Shown here in pieces: positions 38,726-47,075 of a stretch of 64,000 nucleotides of DNA; the stretch's first letter is position 1, and each line of letters begins with the position of its first letter. The translations under genes and the position numbers were made by a program. The stretch comes from JACZUI01 sp965216725 (lineage in GTDB: Bacteria; Actinomycetota; Acidimicrobiia; Spongiisociales; ZC4RG35). The stretch is taken from contig CBDCGI010000022.1 of NCBI GenBank assembly GCA_965216725.1, positions 1 to 64,000 on the forward strand, in the 5' to 3' direction. The notes under the pieces are model-generated. The model had not been told where the DNA came from and did not search any database. It worked only from the letters and a program-made list of their open reading frames with translations.

Positions 38726-39854
38726 GACGATCATCGATCTTCTGGACAAGATCGATGCCACCCTCGCCAATGCGCACGGGGTCATCGCGGAGTCCGATTT
38801 GCGGGCCATCGCCCTTCTGAGAAATGAGATCCGGACCCGTCTCGACCATCCAGAGGAGGTTGTGGTCGCGGGTCTGGTAGGGGGCACCGGGTCAGGAAAG
38901 TCCAGCCTCCTAAACGAGGTGGCCGGAGCCGAGGTGGCCGACACCGGTGGGATCAGGCCGACAACCGAGCAGCCGCTTGCAATGGTGCCGGTTCAGCACG
39001 CGCGTGCCTTTGCTGGCTACCTGGACGAGATCGGAGTGACACAACGCGTCGAGTGGGAGGAGCCCTCGTGGCTGTGTCTGATCGATACACCCGACACCGA
39101 CAGTGTCAACACAGGGCATTTGCGAACTGTGGCGGAGCTCATGCCACGTCTTGACGTGGTGATCTGGGTTGTGGATCCAGTCAAGTATCGGGACGCTGCC
39201 CTCCACCAACACGTGAGAGATCTCGTGAGCTATGAGAGCCAGCACCTCTTTGTCTTGAACCAAGTCGATCGTCTGTCGCCGGGCGAGAGGCAGCTGATCG
39301 TGGATGACCTGGTCAAGGCGCTGGGCGAGGACGGCGTGGACGGACCCGAAGTCGTCGTTACGGCAGCCGCCCCCGTGGCCGGCCCGGCTGAGGGTGTCGA
39401 TGAGATGGTCGAAGCCGTGCGTCGACGTCATGTGGCCGGCTCCGCGGTCTACGGCAAGCTCATTGCCGATGTCGCTGCCGCCACGCGGGACCTCTCGAGA
39501 TTGACGTCCGGCGGCAGCAGCCTGGACTTCGAGGCTCGCTGGTCTGAGATGCTGCCCGTCTGCAGGGCCTACTTGGAGACTGGCCAGGCCTCCGATGCCG
39601 CCCGGCGCGTGGCGAGTCTTCTCGAATCACTCGCGGAGGAGTCGGGTGACGAATCGGCCATCGGCCTGCTGGGACTCGCCAAAGAAGTGCACGAAGTCAT
39701 TTCTGGCGGTGGGTCGGTCACGACGATGGTTGACGGAGTTCGGACACGCATCGAACAGCCGGCGCGGCAGATCCTGCAACGTCGCGCCCAGGCCCAAGCC
39801 GCCGTCGCCGACCTGGCCTTGAGCGTGGAGCGGTTGGGGGGTCAGTCGACGTGA
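38718..39854 (+). CDS. Dynamin-like GTPase, second of a pair
   Basis: 378-residue GTPase related to the preceding one but with a complete G domain: G1 GGTGSGKSS (55-63), GGIRPTTEQPLAM, G3 LIDTPDTDS, and G4 LNQVDR. The C-terminal 130 residues are helical (RRVASLLESLAEESGDESAI and ARQILQRRAQAQAAVADLAL) and could form an assembly stalk. Overlap of 8 bp with the upstream gene means coupled synthesis, and a hetero-oligomer of the two is likely. No clear transmembrane segment. Alternative: a cytoplasmic regulatory GTPase. Confidence 0.8.
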   Translation: MRETIIDLLDKIDATLANAHGVIAESDLRAIALLRNEIRTRLDHPEEVVVAGLVGGTGSGKSSLLNEVAGAEVADTGGIRPTTEQPLAMVPVQHARAFAGYLDEIGVTQRVEWEEPSWLCLIDTPDTDSVNTGHLRTVAELMPRLDVVIWVVDPVKYRDAALHQHVRDLVSYESQHLFVLNQVDRLSPGERQLIVDDLVKALGEDGVDGPEVVVTAAAPVAGPAEGVDEMVEAVRRRHVAGSAVYGKLIADVAAATRDLSRLTSGGSSLDFEARWSEMLPVCRAYLETGQASDAARRVASLLESLAEESGDESAIGLLGLAKEVHEVISGGGSVTTMVDGVRTRIEQPARQILQRRAQAQAAVADLALSVERLGGQST

Positions 39855-39970
39855 GACCACGCTTGGACACTCGACTCGTCTTTCTCCGTTTGGGGCCGCG
39901 ATGAGGTGCGCGAATCTGCAGGTCACAAAACCATCCGAAGTCCTTTCGGCCAGTAGGTTCGGTTCGCCCA

Positions 39971-40774
39971 ATGAGTGAGGTCACCCGCAATCTGATCGCG
40001 ACCGGTGTGGTTCTGGTCGTCACCCTGGCCGCCTACCTGACGATCGTTTGGGCGGGGAAGCGTTTCGTGGAGAGACAGCAGAACAAGCCGGGCGAAGCGC
40101 ATGAACGAGCGCAGACCCTGTGGTCTCTGATCCGACGAGTGATTCTGATAACCCTCATTCTGATCTCATTTCTCCTCGTGCTCACCGTGTGGGAGGTCAA
40201 CCTCACCCCGTTCCTCGCAGTCGGCACCGTGATCGGCGCTGCGGTCGGGTTCGGAGCTCAGGATCTGGTTCGTGACTTCCTCGCCGGGTTCTTCATCCTG
40301 GCTGAAGATCAATATCACATCGGAGACACGATCACGATCGCGGGAGTGGCCGGCACGGTGGAAGACATTCAGCTTCGGGTGACGGTGCTTCGCGACCTCA
40401 ACGGGAATGCCCACTACGTGCCCAATGGCCAGATCACCGTGACATCCAACTTCACCAGCGTCTTCGCCCAGCCGGTCCTGGATATCAACGTCGGTTACGG
40501 GGAGGACATCGATACCGCAATGCGGGTGATCATCGACGAGGCAAACAAGCTGTACGCCAGCGAAGAATGGCGTGATACGTTCAGGGGTGAGCCCGAGATG
40601 CTCGGAGTCAACGAGTTGGCCGATTCATCGGTCGTCATCCGCTTGAGATTGACCACCGACGCGGATGAGCGGTGGACCGTTCGGCGGGAAGCTCTGCGCC
40701 GCATCAAGAATCGGCTTGACGCAGAAGGCATCGAGATTCCGTTCCCGCAGATCAGAGTCCACGACGGAAAATGA
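39971..40774 (+). CDS. MscS-family mechanosensitive channel
   Basis: 267 residues: helix 1 NLIATGVVLVVTLAAYLTIV, helix 2 VILITLILISFLLVLTVW, pore helix FLAVGTVIGAAVGFGAQDLV followed by RDFLAGFFILAEDQYHIGD, then the beta domain (ITIAGVAGTVEDIQLRVTVL) and a C-terminal alpha/beta cap. This is the compact MscS type. It releases solutes during hypo-osmotic shock, which fits an organism that makes mannosylglycerate. It lies 116 bp after the GTPase pair on the same strand and probably has its own promoter (TAGGTT at 39954). Confidence 0.92.
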   Translation: MSEVTRNLIATGVVLVVTLAAYLTIVWAGKRFVERQQNKPGEAHERAQTLWSLIRRVILITLILISFLLVLTVWEVNLTPFLAVGTVIGAAVGFGAQDLVRDFLAGFFILAEDQYHIGDTITIAGVAGTVEDIQLRVTVLRDLNGNAHYVPNGQITVTSNFTSVFAQPVLDINVGYGEDIDTAMRVIIDEANKLYASEEWRDTFRGEPEMLGVNELADSSVVIRLRLTTDADERWTVRREALRRIKNRLDAEGIEIPFPQIRVHDGK

Positions 40775-40777
40775 GAG

Positions 40778-41701
40778 CTATCGGGCCGGTCTGAGGACCG
40801 TGACCGCGTCCGGAACCCATTCCAGACTCCCGCCGTCCACGAGACCCAGGTACTCGCCGTCGGCCTGCACTGCGACGGCCGGGTCGGCGGTGAATTGCAG
40901 CGAGGCGACCGCCCTCCACTTGGTGAGTCCTTTGACCGAGCCCAGATCCCCTCCACGCAGGACCCGGGCAACGAGCGATGGAGTCCTTCGGCGAGGGAGT
41001 CGCTCGATGATGAGGGCTGTCATCGGGTCCGGTGGCTCTGGCCCCAGCTTCAACTCCATCATCCCGAAATAGGTGTAAACCTCCCGGAATTGGAGCACGC
41101 CGGCGACGGCATGGGCTACTCGGTCATCGCTCTTGACGGTGACGTGGGGTTGGCGATCAGGGAATCGCCGAAGCGCGACTCCGAGGGCAGTTCTCGCGTA
41201 GTGGATCGAGCCAAACCGGTATTTGCGGTATGGATCCTTGTCCGCCTCGGCCACGATCTCAGCGTCGAGACCGAACCCAGTCGCAAACATTGCGTGATGA
41301 GTCGTCGTCGTTGTGCCTCGATTCAAGACAAGTTTGACCGCACCTGTGGGGGAAGCCCTCAGGTCGCTGGTGAGGAGAGCGGCGGCTTTCTCCGGCTTGG
41401 TCGGGATTCCGAGCCACCGGGCCGCGACATTTGTGGTGCCTGCCGGGACTATTGCCAGGGCGGTGTTGGAGCCGACAACCCCCTGCATCACGTGGTGGAC
41501 CATTCCGTCGCCACCCATCGCCACGACGACATCGGCACCCTGCATTGCGGCCCGGGCGGCGGCCGCCGAAGCTTCAACGGGCGAGCCTGGCCAAACCGCC
41601 TCGACCTCGCCTTTGCCGTTGAGAGTGCGCATCACTTGTCGATGGGCACCACCGGTGAATTGCGATGCCGATGGATTGGAGATGACGACGATGCGTTCCA
41701 T
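40778..41701 (-). CDS. Diacylglycerol-kinase-family lipid kinase
   Basis: 307-residue YegS/DAGK-type kinase. VISNPSASQ near the start, AMGGDGMVHHVMQGVVG with the GGDG nucleotide loop, and VPAGTTNVAARWLGIP are the three core motifs; the C-terminal lobe ends with the AVQADGEYLG segment. In actinobacteria relatives phosphorylate diacylglycerol or sphingoid-like lipids, or add to phosphatidylinositol pathways. ATG 41701 is used because homology starts at MERIVVISNPS; the open frame runs on to 42022 without homology. Head-to-head with the DraG-like gene. Ends 3 bp from the convergent MscS stop. Confidence 0.9.
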   Translation of the reverse strand: MERIVVISNPSASQFTGGAHRQVMRTLNGKGEVEAVWPGSPVEASAAAARAAMQGADVVVAMGGDGMVHHVMQGVVGSNTALAIVPAGTTNVAARWLGIPTKPEKAAALLTSDLRASPTGAVKLVLNRGTTTTTHHAMFATGFGLDAEIVAEADKDPYRKYRFGSIHYARTALGVALRRFPDRQPHVTVKSDDRVAHAVAGVLQFREVYTYFGMMELKLGPEPPDPMTALIIERLPRRRTPSLVARVLRGGDLGSVKGLTKWRAVASLQFTADPAVAVQADGEYLGLVDGGSLEWVPDAVTVLRPAR

Positions 41702-41722
41702 TGAAGGTCGAGCGTACAGATG

Positions 41723-41728
41723 TAGCCT
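41723..41728 (+). promoter_or_regulatory. Putative -10 box of the DraG-like gene
   Basis: TAGCCT ends 8 nt before GTG 41737. This supports that start over ATG 41701, which would overlap the divergent lipid kinase start. Confidence 0.4.
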
Positions 41729-41736
41729 CCGGTGTC

Positions 41737-42702
41737 GTGAGTGACGAAGAAGCTCTCTACTCGCTGGTTTCCGGCGAGGGTGACGGGTCGATTCTGGGCT
41801 TGGCAGCCGGCGACACGGCCGGGGGCGCATGGGAGCTGGGTTACTCCGCCCACACCGAACAGGCCGTGGTGATCGCCTACGAGCTAATCGAACACGGCCG
41901 GCTCGACTTGGGACGCGTCGTCGAATCATTGCGCGAGTTGGATGGGGCCAACGACGAGATCCCGGTGTACCGATCTGAGACGGCAGGTTTCCGGACGTGG
42001 CTGGACGGTGCGAAAGCATCATCGCCCATCAGGACGGATCAACCTTCTCTGGACCACGGACCGCGGTCTGTGGTCTTGGGGGTCGGCTTTCGGAGGGATC
42101 CTGAAGGAATGGCAGACGCGGTGGCCAGTCTTGGAGGGCTTTTTCACCGAGATGCAGTCTCGATTCTATCCGGGGGAGTGTTCGCGGCAGCAACGGCGGC
42201 GGCGTGCTTCGGGCAATCGGGGAAGGATCTCGTTGCTGGCGTCGCCGAGACGATGCCGGCGGTGGTGGAGGCGCTGGCCGATCTCGACGTAGGCGGACTG
42301 CCGGAAGCTCATGCGTCCGAAGCGGCAGTTGCTGATTTGATCGACCTCGTTGGTGTCACGGAGGGCTCTGCGGCGCTGGCCTCCCTTGGGGCGGGCGATT
42401 CGCCCGGAGCCTGGGACCTGACGCGCGCGGCCTTGCTACTGGCTGCACCAATGCCCGAGCGTCACCACGCCCCTATCGAGCAGGCGGCGAAGATCGGTGG
42501 CAGTGCCCTCGCCGCTGCCACAGGAGGCGTGGTGGGTGCGCGATCCGGTATCAGGGCTTGGCCCTGGCCTTTTGCCAACGACACCTGGTTCGCCGAGATC
42601 GGGAGGCGCCTGGTGAGGGGCCCGAGAGAAGTCATGGACTTACCAATTCCGTACGCGGTCGAGCACCACCTCATGTCGAGGGAGCCTCCGACGTTCCCCT
42701 AG
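41737..42702 (+). CDS. ADP-ribosylglycohydrolase-like protein, metal site degenerate
   Basis: 321-residue DraG-fold protein. The first motif is kept (ILGLAAGDTAGGAWELG, usually GxxxGDxxG), but where active hydrolases have TDDT this reads YSAHTEQA, and where they have the C-terminal D-T-D set it reads GGSALAAATGGVVGA. The Asp residues that hold the two Mg ions are therefore missing, and it is probably not an ADP-ribosyl hydrolase of the usual kind. It could bind ADP-ribose without cutting, or have a new activity. GTG 41737 is chosen on the -10 spacing. Its last 32 bp overlap the convergent UMF1 gene. Confidence 0.7.
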   Translation: MSDEEALYSLVSGEGDGSILGLAAGDTAGGAWELGYSAHTEQAVVIAYELIEHGRLDLGRVVESLRELDGANDEIPVYRSETAGFRTWLDGAKASSPIRTDQPSLDHGPRSVVLGVGFRRDPEGMADAVASLGGLFHRDAVSILSGGVFAAATAAACFGQSGKDLVAGVAETMPAVVEALADLDVGGLPEAHASEAAVADLIDLVGVTEGSAALASLGAGDSPGAWDLTRAALLLAAPMPERHHAPIEQAAKIGGSALAAATGGVVGARSGIRAWPWPFANDTWFAEIGRRLVRGPREVMDLPIPYAVEHHLMSREPPTFP

Positions 42703-43945
42703 ACGCGGTCATGTCTTCGGGCCGCCAATTGCGCTCGGCATCGTCGACGCCCCGTATCAGCGTCCAGCCCGCCACTACGAAACCGATCAACGCGGACATC
42801 GCGATCGTCCGCGACAAACCGATTCCATCGACGATCAGGGCCCAAACCAGGGGCCCCAGGATCGTTGCGAACCGTCCCACCGTGGCGTAAAGCCCGTAGA
42901 ACTCGCCGAGATGGCGGGGTGGTGAGACTCGTGTCATCAGGACACGGTCCGATGCCCAAGTAGCTCCGAGTGCGATGCCTCCTAGGGCCCCGATTCCCCA
43001 GGCGAGATCTGTCATATCCGTTACAGCGGCCAGGATCGCCGAGGCGATTCCGACGATCCACACGATGAGTGTCCACTGGAGCACCGCGCCGGGCCCATGC
43101 CGTTGCACCAGTCGACCACCGCCTATCCCACCGACAATTGCCGCCGTGATGGCTACACCAAGCAGCGCCGTCACAAAGCGCCGCTCCATGCCCAGCTCTT
43201 CAACCACGAAGATCGTCAAGAACCCGCCTATGAGCGTGTTGATGGCGTCGGTGTAGAGGAATCGGCCCACCAAGAAACGGGTGACCCCCTCATATCTCGA
43301 GGCGAGAGCCCACGAGACGCGGAGTTGGCGGGCCACACCGACGAGACGTGGAACCTCGGCTGTGGCATCGCCAGGACGTTCCTTGATGAAGAAGAAGGCC
43401 GGGAGCGAGAAAACCAAGAAGGCGCCGGCCAAAGAGCGGAAGGTGGTGGAGTAACCCAGGTCGAGGATCTCCAGCGTTACATACCCGATGCCCAATCCGA
43501 TGTAAGACCCGATGTATCCGATTCCGACACCGAGGCCCGAGATTCTCCCACGGTTGGCCGGTGTGCTGACGTCTACCAGCAGCGAGTCATAGACGATGGA
43601 GCCCAGGTTGAAGCCGAGAAGGGCAACGCCAACAAACACCAGTGACGGCAAGGGAGGCCATGTCGCGATCAGGGCGGTCCCGGCCACGGCAACGATGGTG
43701 GTACGAATGAGGGTGGGCACCCGGTTGCCGAGAACGTCGCTTCTGGCCCCAATCCAAGGTGCTACAAAAACGACGATCACCCCAACGGTGGCTTCGACGG
43801 CAGCCAGGGCGGAGTCGGGTCGCTCCGTGGAGGTGAGCCACTCTGGTAGGTACAGGCCAACCACTCCCAGAGCAAAGATGGTGTTGGCCAGGTCGTAGAG
43901 AAGCCATGCTCGAACCGACCTGGGGTCGGGAGCCGCCTGGGTCAT
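42671..43945 (-). CDS. UMF1/Atg22-like MFS transporter
   Basis: 424-residue, 12-helix major facilitator. The N-terminal AWLLYDLANTIFALGVVGLY and the cytoplasmic IGARSDVLGNRVPTLIRTT segment identify the UMF1 family, which includes vacuolar amino-acid exporter Atg22. Later helices such as LGVGIGYIGSYIGLGIGYVT are kept. Probable role: efflux of amino acids or related small molecules, not proven. It starts 1 bp after the alcohol dehydrogenase stop on the same strand, and the two form an operon. The 3' end overlaps the DraG-like gene by 32 bp. Confidence 0.85.
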   Translation of the reverse strand: MTQAAPDPRSVRAWLLYDLANTIFALGVVGLYLPEWLTSTERPDSALAAVEATVGVIVVFVAPWIGARSDVLGNRVPTLIRTTIVAVAGTALIATWPPLPSLVFVGVALLGFNLGSIVYDSLLVDVSTPANRGRISGLGVGIGYIGSYIGLGIGYVTLEILDLGYSTTFRSLAGAFLVFSLPAFFFIKERPGDATAEVPRLVGVARQLRVSWALASRYEGVTRFLVGRFLYTDAINTLIGGFLTIFVVEELGMERRFVTALLGVAITAAIVGGIGGGRLVQRHGPGAVLQWTLIVWIVGIASAILAAVTDMTDLAWGIGALGGIALGATWASDRVLMTRVSPPRHLGEFYGLYATVGRFATILGPLVWALIVDGIGLSRTIAMSALIGFVVAGWTLIRGVDDAERNWRPEDMTASRGTSEAPST

Positions 43946-43946
43946 G

Positions 43947-45023
43947 TCAGAAGGTGACTGCGACCGAGATCAGCTCTTCACGTCCCAGGACGCCGGCAGC
44001 CGCTTGCAAAGCCCGAGACGATTCGGCCAACGGAAACTGATGCGACACGAGATCGTCGATCCGGGGATCTGTCTCGAGTTGCGTGGTGGCCCATTGGTAT
44101 CCGACGGTGCTCGCGGCGGCCGCCCCGCGGACCGTGAGCTGCTTGGCGATGAGCACGTCACTCAAGAAGTGGAAAGCACGGTTTCCCTTAGTTGAAGCAA
44201 GGATCACCCGCCCTCCACTTCTGACCAGGTCGAATGCCGTGAACACCGCCTCCGGATCATCAGACGTGACATCTACGACTATGTCTGGGCGCTGTCCGGC
44301 AGTTGCGGCTACGGCGGTGGCCAGATCCTCGCCCTCGGTGTCGATTGCCAGGTCTGCACCAAGCCGTTTGGCCAACTCCAGCCGATCGCGGTCGTGAGCC
44401 AATCCCACTATTCCCACCCACCCCGCCCCAGCAGCCTTGGCCGCGATGAGACATGCCAAACCTCTTGGGCCGGGACCCAGGATCAGGACGCTTTCCCCGG
44501 CCTTCAAAGCGGGCATCTCCACGGCCCAGGTGTAACCGGACGCCAGGGGGTGGACGAATGTCCCCACCTCGGCCGGCACGTCGTCAGTGAGCGGGTGCAG
44601 CCGAGCCAGCGGGTCGACGTACAGGAGCTCTGCCAATCCCCCCCACAGGCCGGGAGGCTCCGAGGACGGGATGAATCCGTAGGAGTTCGATGGCCTGCGC
44701 CGGATACACGTTGCAAGGTTCTGGCGGCACCGACGGCACTCACCACATTTGATTCTCGGCTCGACTACGACCCTGGTGCCGACGTCGAACGGAATCGAGG
44801 GTCCTGCGGTGGCAATGCGACCCACAACTTCATGGCCCGGGATCAACGGGTATACCACGTCCCGAGCCTCGCCCTTCCAAACTTGCACGTCGGCCCCAGA
44901 GATGCCAGTCGCCTCAACGGCGAGCCAGCCCCCATGGTCCAGCTCTTGAGTATCGAGTTGGGTGAGGGAGAAATGCTTGGGCTCCACAAGCATCATCGCT
45001 CGAGCTTTGGTCCCTGGCGACAT
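43947..45023 (-). CDS. Zinc-type medium-chain dehydrogenase without the catalytic-zinc Cys
   Basis: 358 residues. The structural-zinc lobe is complete (CGECRRCRQNLATC), GHEVVGRI has the catalytic-zinc His/Glu, and the Rossmann motif is LILGPGPRGLA. The first ligand of the catalytic zinc is changed: the usual GICGTD reads GISGADVQVW, with Ser for Cys. Either zinc is bound differently or the enzyme works without it. Relatives act on sorbitol, threonine or butanediol. The start is placed at the second of two adjacent ATGs because TACACT (45031-45036) then lies 7 nt upstream; the first ATG is at 45026. Confidence 0.85.
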   Translation of the reverse strand: MSPGTKARAMMLVEPKHFSLTQLDTQELDHGGWLAVEATGISGADVQVWKGEARDVVYPLIPGHEVVGRIATAGPSIPFDVGTRVVVEPRIKCGECRRCRQNLATCIRRRPSNSYGFIPSSEPPGLWGGLAELLYVDPLARLHPLTDDVPAEVGTFVHPLASGYTWAVEMPALKAGESVLILGPGPRGLACLIAAKAAGAGWVGIVGLAHDRDRLELAKRLGADLAIDTEGEDLATAVAATAGQRPDIVVDVTSDDPEAVFTAFDLVRSGGRVILASTKGNRAFHFLSDVLIAKQLTVRGAAAASTVGYQWATTQLETDPRIDDLVSHQFPLAESSRALQAAAGVLGREELISVAVTF

Positions 45024-45030
45024 CATGGCG

Positions 45031-45036
45031 AGTGTA
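45031..45036 (-). promoter_or_regulatory. Putative -10 box of the alcohol dehydrogenase operon
   Basis: TACACT on the minus strand, 7 nt before the ATG at 45023 and 4 nt before the ATG at 45026; no Shine-Dalgarno. A leaderless start is likely. Confidence 0.4.
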
Positions 45037-45058
45037 AACCCGCCCTCGTCGCTTCAAA

Positions 45059-46234
45059 TCATCCTTCTATGAACCCCCGGATTCGCTCCACCCCGGTGCG
45101 AATCTCATCTTCACTGGTGGCGTAGGACAGCCTGACGTAGCCGGGCGATCCGAAGGATTCCCCGGGGACCACGGCCACGCCTGCGTCTTCGAGCAGGGCA
45201 GCGGCAAACTCGGCAGTGCTCTCGAATCTGCCTGCAATCGCATCGGAGACGTCGGGGAAGACGTAGAAGGCTCCTTCGGGCTCGAGAACCCGGACTCCGG
45301 GGATATCAGAGACCGATTGGTACATCAGCTTCCGACGCTCGTCGAAGGCGGATCTCATCTCTTCAACTGTTTCTTGCGGGCCGACGAGAGCCGCCAACGC
45401 CGCCTGCTGCGCGATGTTGGCGACGTTTGACGTCGCATGTGATTGATAACGCTCGGCAGCTTCGACGACGTCTCTCGGCCCCACCATCCAGCCGACTCGC
45501 CAACCGGTCATCGCATAGCTCTTGGCCACGCCGTTAATCAATACCCAGTTCTCGAATCTCGGCGTTACGGCAGCGATCGAAGGGGCGACATCGGTCTTGT
45601 AGGCAAGCCTCTGGTAGATCTCGTCAGCCATGACCCAGACTCCGTTGGCACCCGCCCACTCACCGATGGCCCGCGCCTCGGCTTCCGAATAGACGGCTCC
45701 CGTCGGGTTGGAGGGGGAGACAAATACCAGCATCTTCGTCTTTCGAGTTCGGACTGCCTCGAGGTCATCGACACTCACCTTGAAACCGGTCTCGGCCCCG
45801 GTCTCGATGGGTACCGGCACACCCCCGGAAAGCTCGATGCCCGCCGGATAGGTGACCCAATGTGGGGATGGGAGCAAGACCTCGTCGTCGGGGTCGAGAA
45901 GTGCTGCAAACGTCTGGAAAACGGCTTGTTTGGCACCATTGGTGACAACCACCTCCGCTGCATCCACGTCGACGCTCGAGTAGCGGCGCGTGTACTCCGC
46001 CACTGCCTCACGCAGTGGGGTGAGCCCCGCGTTCGCCGTGTAGTGGTGGTTTGCCGGGTCGTGAGCCGCCCGAGCTGCCGCGGCCGTGATGTGCTCTGGC
46101 GTGGAGAAATCGGGTTCACCTGCGCCGAACGAGATCACGGCGCGTCCTTCGGACTGCAGCTCGCGGGCCCGCGCACTGATCGCCATCGTGGCGGAGCCGG
46201 GGAGGCGCGCCAGGCGAGCCGAGACTCGTCTCAC
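45059..46234 (-). CDS. Class I aspartate/tyrosine-type aminotransferase
   Basis: 391-residue fold-type I PLP enzyme. AISARARELQSEGRAVISFG and GEPDFSTPEHI at the N-terminus, SPHWVTYPAGIELSGG, VSPSNPTGAVYSE with the PLP Asn, MADEIYQRLAYK with Asp/Tyr, and the Schiff-base Lys in NGVAKSYAMTGWRVGWMVGP, with the substrate Arg in GYVRLSYATSEDEI. It looks like the thermophile-type Igamma aspartate aminotransferase, and may also take aromatic amino acids. GTG 46234 gives the standard start VRRVSARL; the open frame continues upstream to 46333, through the end of the LEA-like gene. No partner gene points to a specific pathway. Confidence 0.9.
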   Translation of the reverse strand: MRRVSARLARLPGSATMAISARARELQSEGRAVISFGAGEPDFSTPEHITAAAARAAHDPANHHYTANAGLTPLREAVAEYTRRYSSVDVDAAEVVVTNGAKQAVFQTFAALLDPDDEVLLPSPHWVTYPAGIELSGGVPVPIETGAETGFKVSVDDLEAVRTRKTKMLVFVSPSNPTGAVYSEAEARAIGEWAGANGVWVMADEIYQRLAYKTDVAPSIAAVTPRFENWVLINGVAKSYAMTGWRVGWMVGPRDVVEAAERYQSHATSNVANIAQQAALAALVGPQETVEEMRSAFDERRKLMYQSVSDIPGVRVLEPEGAFYVFPDVSDAIAGRFESTAEFAAALLEDAGVAVVPGESFGSPGYVRLSYATSEDEIRTGVERIRGFIEG

Positions 46235-46253
46235 GTCGCGGTTGATATCGGTG

Positions 46254-46616
46254 CTACTCCTCTTCGCCGCCGGAGTCGGCACTCTCGGTCTCGGTGACGG
46301 CTGCCTGGACAGACCCTTCGTCTGTTTCGGCATCCGGCTTTGACTTCATTTCCTGGTACTTGCCCTTGATGGACTCGGCGCCTTCGTTGGCCTTGACTTT
46401 GGCTTTTTCCACATAGGGCGCTGCCTTCCCAGCGGCACCAGACGCCATCTCTTTAGTCTTCTCGACGGCGGGACCTGCTTTCTCCTTGGCTTTCTCCATG
46501 TAGGGAGCTGCCTTCTCGGCGGCGTCTGAAGCGAGGCCCTTCGTCTTCTCCACCGCAGGCGCGCTCTTCTCCTTCGCCGTTCCGAATATCTCCTTGACTT
46601 TTTCCATGAAGCTCAC
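46254..46616 (-). CDS. LEA/apolipoprotein-like repeat protein
   Basis: 120 residues rich in Lys, Ala and Glu, without Cys or Trp. Two 29-residue repeats (residues 20-48 and 49-77, each PAVEKTK, then KAAPY and EKAK) form amphipathic 11-mer-like helices, followed by an acidic tail (ETDEGSVQAAVTETESADSG). This resembles late-embryogenesis-abundant and YtxH-like stress proteins that protect membranes or proteins when water is short. GTG 46616 lies 4 nt after GGAGG; ATG 46607 is an alternative. Possibly one transcript with the aminotransferase, 19 bp downstream. Confidence 0.7.
   Translation of the reverse strand: MSFMEKVKEIFGTAKEKSAPAVEKTKGLASDAAEKAAPYMEKAKEKAGPAVEKTKEMASGAAGKAAPYVEKAKVKANEGAESIKGKYQEMKSKPDAETDEGSVQAAVTETESADSGGEEE
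46386..46559 (-). repeat. Tandem 87-bp coding repeat (two units)
   Basis: Two adjacent in-frame 87-bp units in the LEA-like gene that encode the 29-residue repeats. They differ at several bases, so the duplication is not recent. Confidence 0.75.
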
Positions 46617-46680
46617 TGACCCTCCGATCTTCGGAGTTCAATCGTAGAGCAAAGAAATCGAGGTCCGGGAACCGACCCGT

Positions 46681-46998
46681 TCAGCGCTTGGGGTCTGCCG
46701 CCTCGCGGGCGCGGCGGCGACGGCGGCGGATTATCACTACCGACAGCAGAGCGATGATGGCCCCGATTACCGCACTTGCCAGTATGACGATCGAAAGAGC
46801 GAATCTGCCCTGGAGCCAAAGAAGCTCGACGTCGGCCTGCTCGCTGTTCTGGGCGATGAAGATGACCAGCAGGATGATCCCGGTCAGCAGGAGTATCGGC
46901 CAGATTGGAATGCCGTCGGCGTCGTCGTGCGATGCGAGTTCGTCGACGTCGTGTATTGGCTGTTCCTCGAATCCGTTGTCCTCGCCTCCGGGGCTCAT
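46681..46998 (-). CDS. LapA/DUF1049-domain membrane protein
   Basis: 105 residues. An acidic N-terminal tail is followed by two helices: IWPILLLTGIILLVIFIAQN and LSIVILASAVIGAIIALLSV, joined by SEQADVELLWLQGRFAL; the C-terminus is an Arg-rich cytoplasmic tail (VVIIRRRRRRAREAAD). The pattern is that of LapA (DUF1049) proteins; the family name comes from lipopolysaccharide assembly, but actinobacterial members have no known role. ATG 46998 is chosen; an upstream in-frame start at 47016 is possible. Divergent from the sugar dehydrogenase. Confidence 0.75.
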   Translation of the reverse strand: MSPGGEDNGFEEQPIHDVDELASHDDADGIPIWPILLLTGIILLVIFIAQNSEQADVELLWLQGRFALSIVILASAVIGAIIALLSVVIIRRRRRRAREAADPKR

Positions 46999-47060
46999 GG
47001 CTGCAATGTTAGGCAATCGCCTTGACGGTGATCGCTTCGGTTCAACCTCGGAGGCAGATA

Positions 47061-47066
47061 TAGGCT
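47061..47066 (+). promoter_or_regulatory. Putative -10 box of the sugar dehydrogenase
   Basis: TAGGCT, preceded by TA to give TATAGGCT, ends 9 nt before ATG 47076. Confidence 0.35.
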
Positions 47067-47075
47067 GCGCCGGTC

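Noticed and set aside
39930..39950. CCGAA/TTCGG hairpin before the MscS gene
   Set aside because: Too short to call a terminator or regulator.
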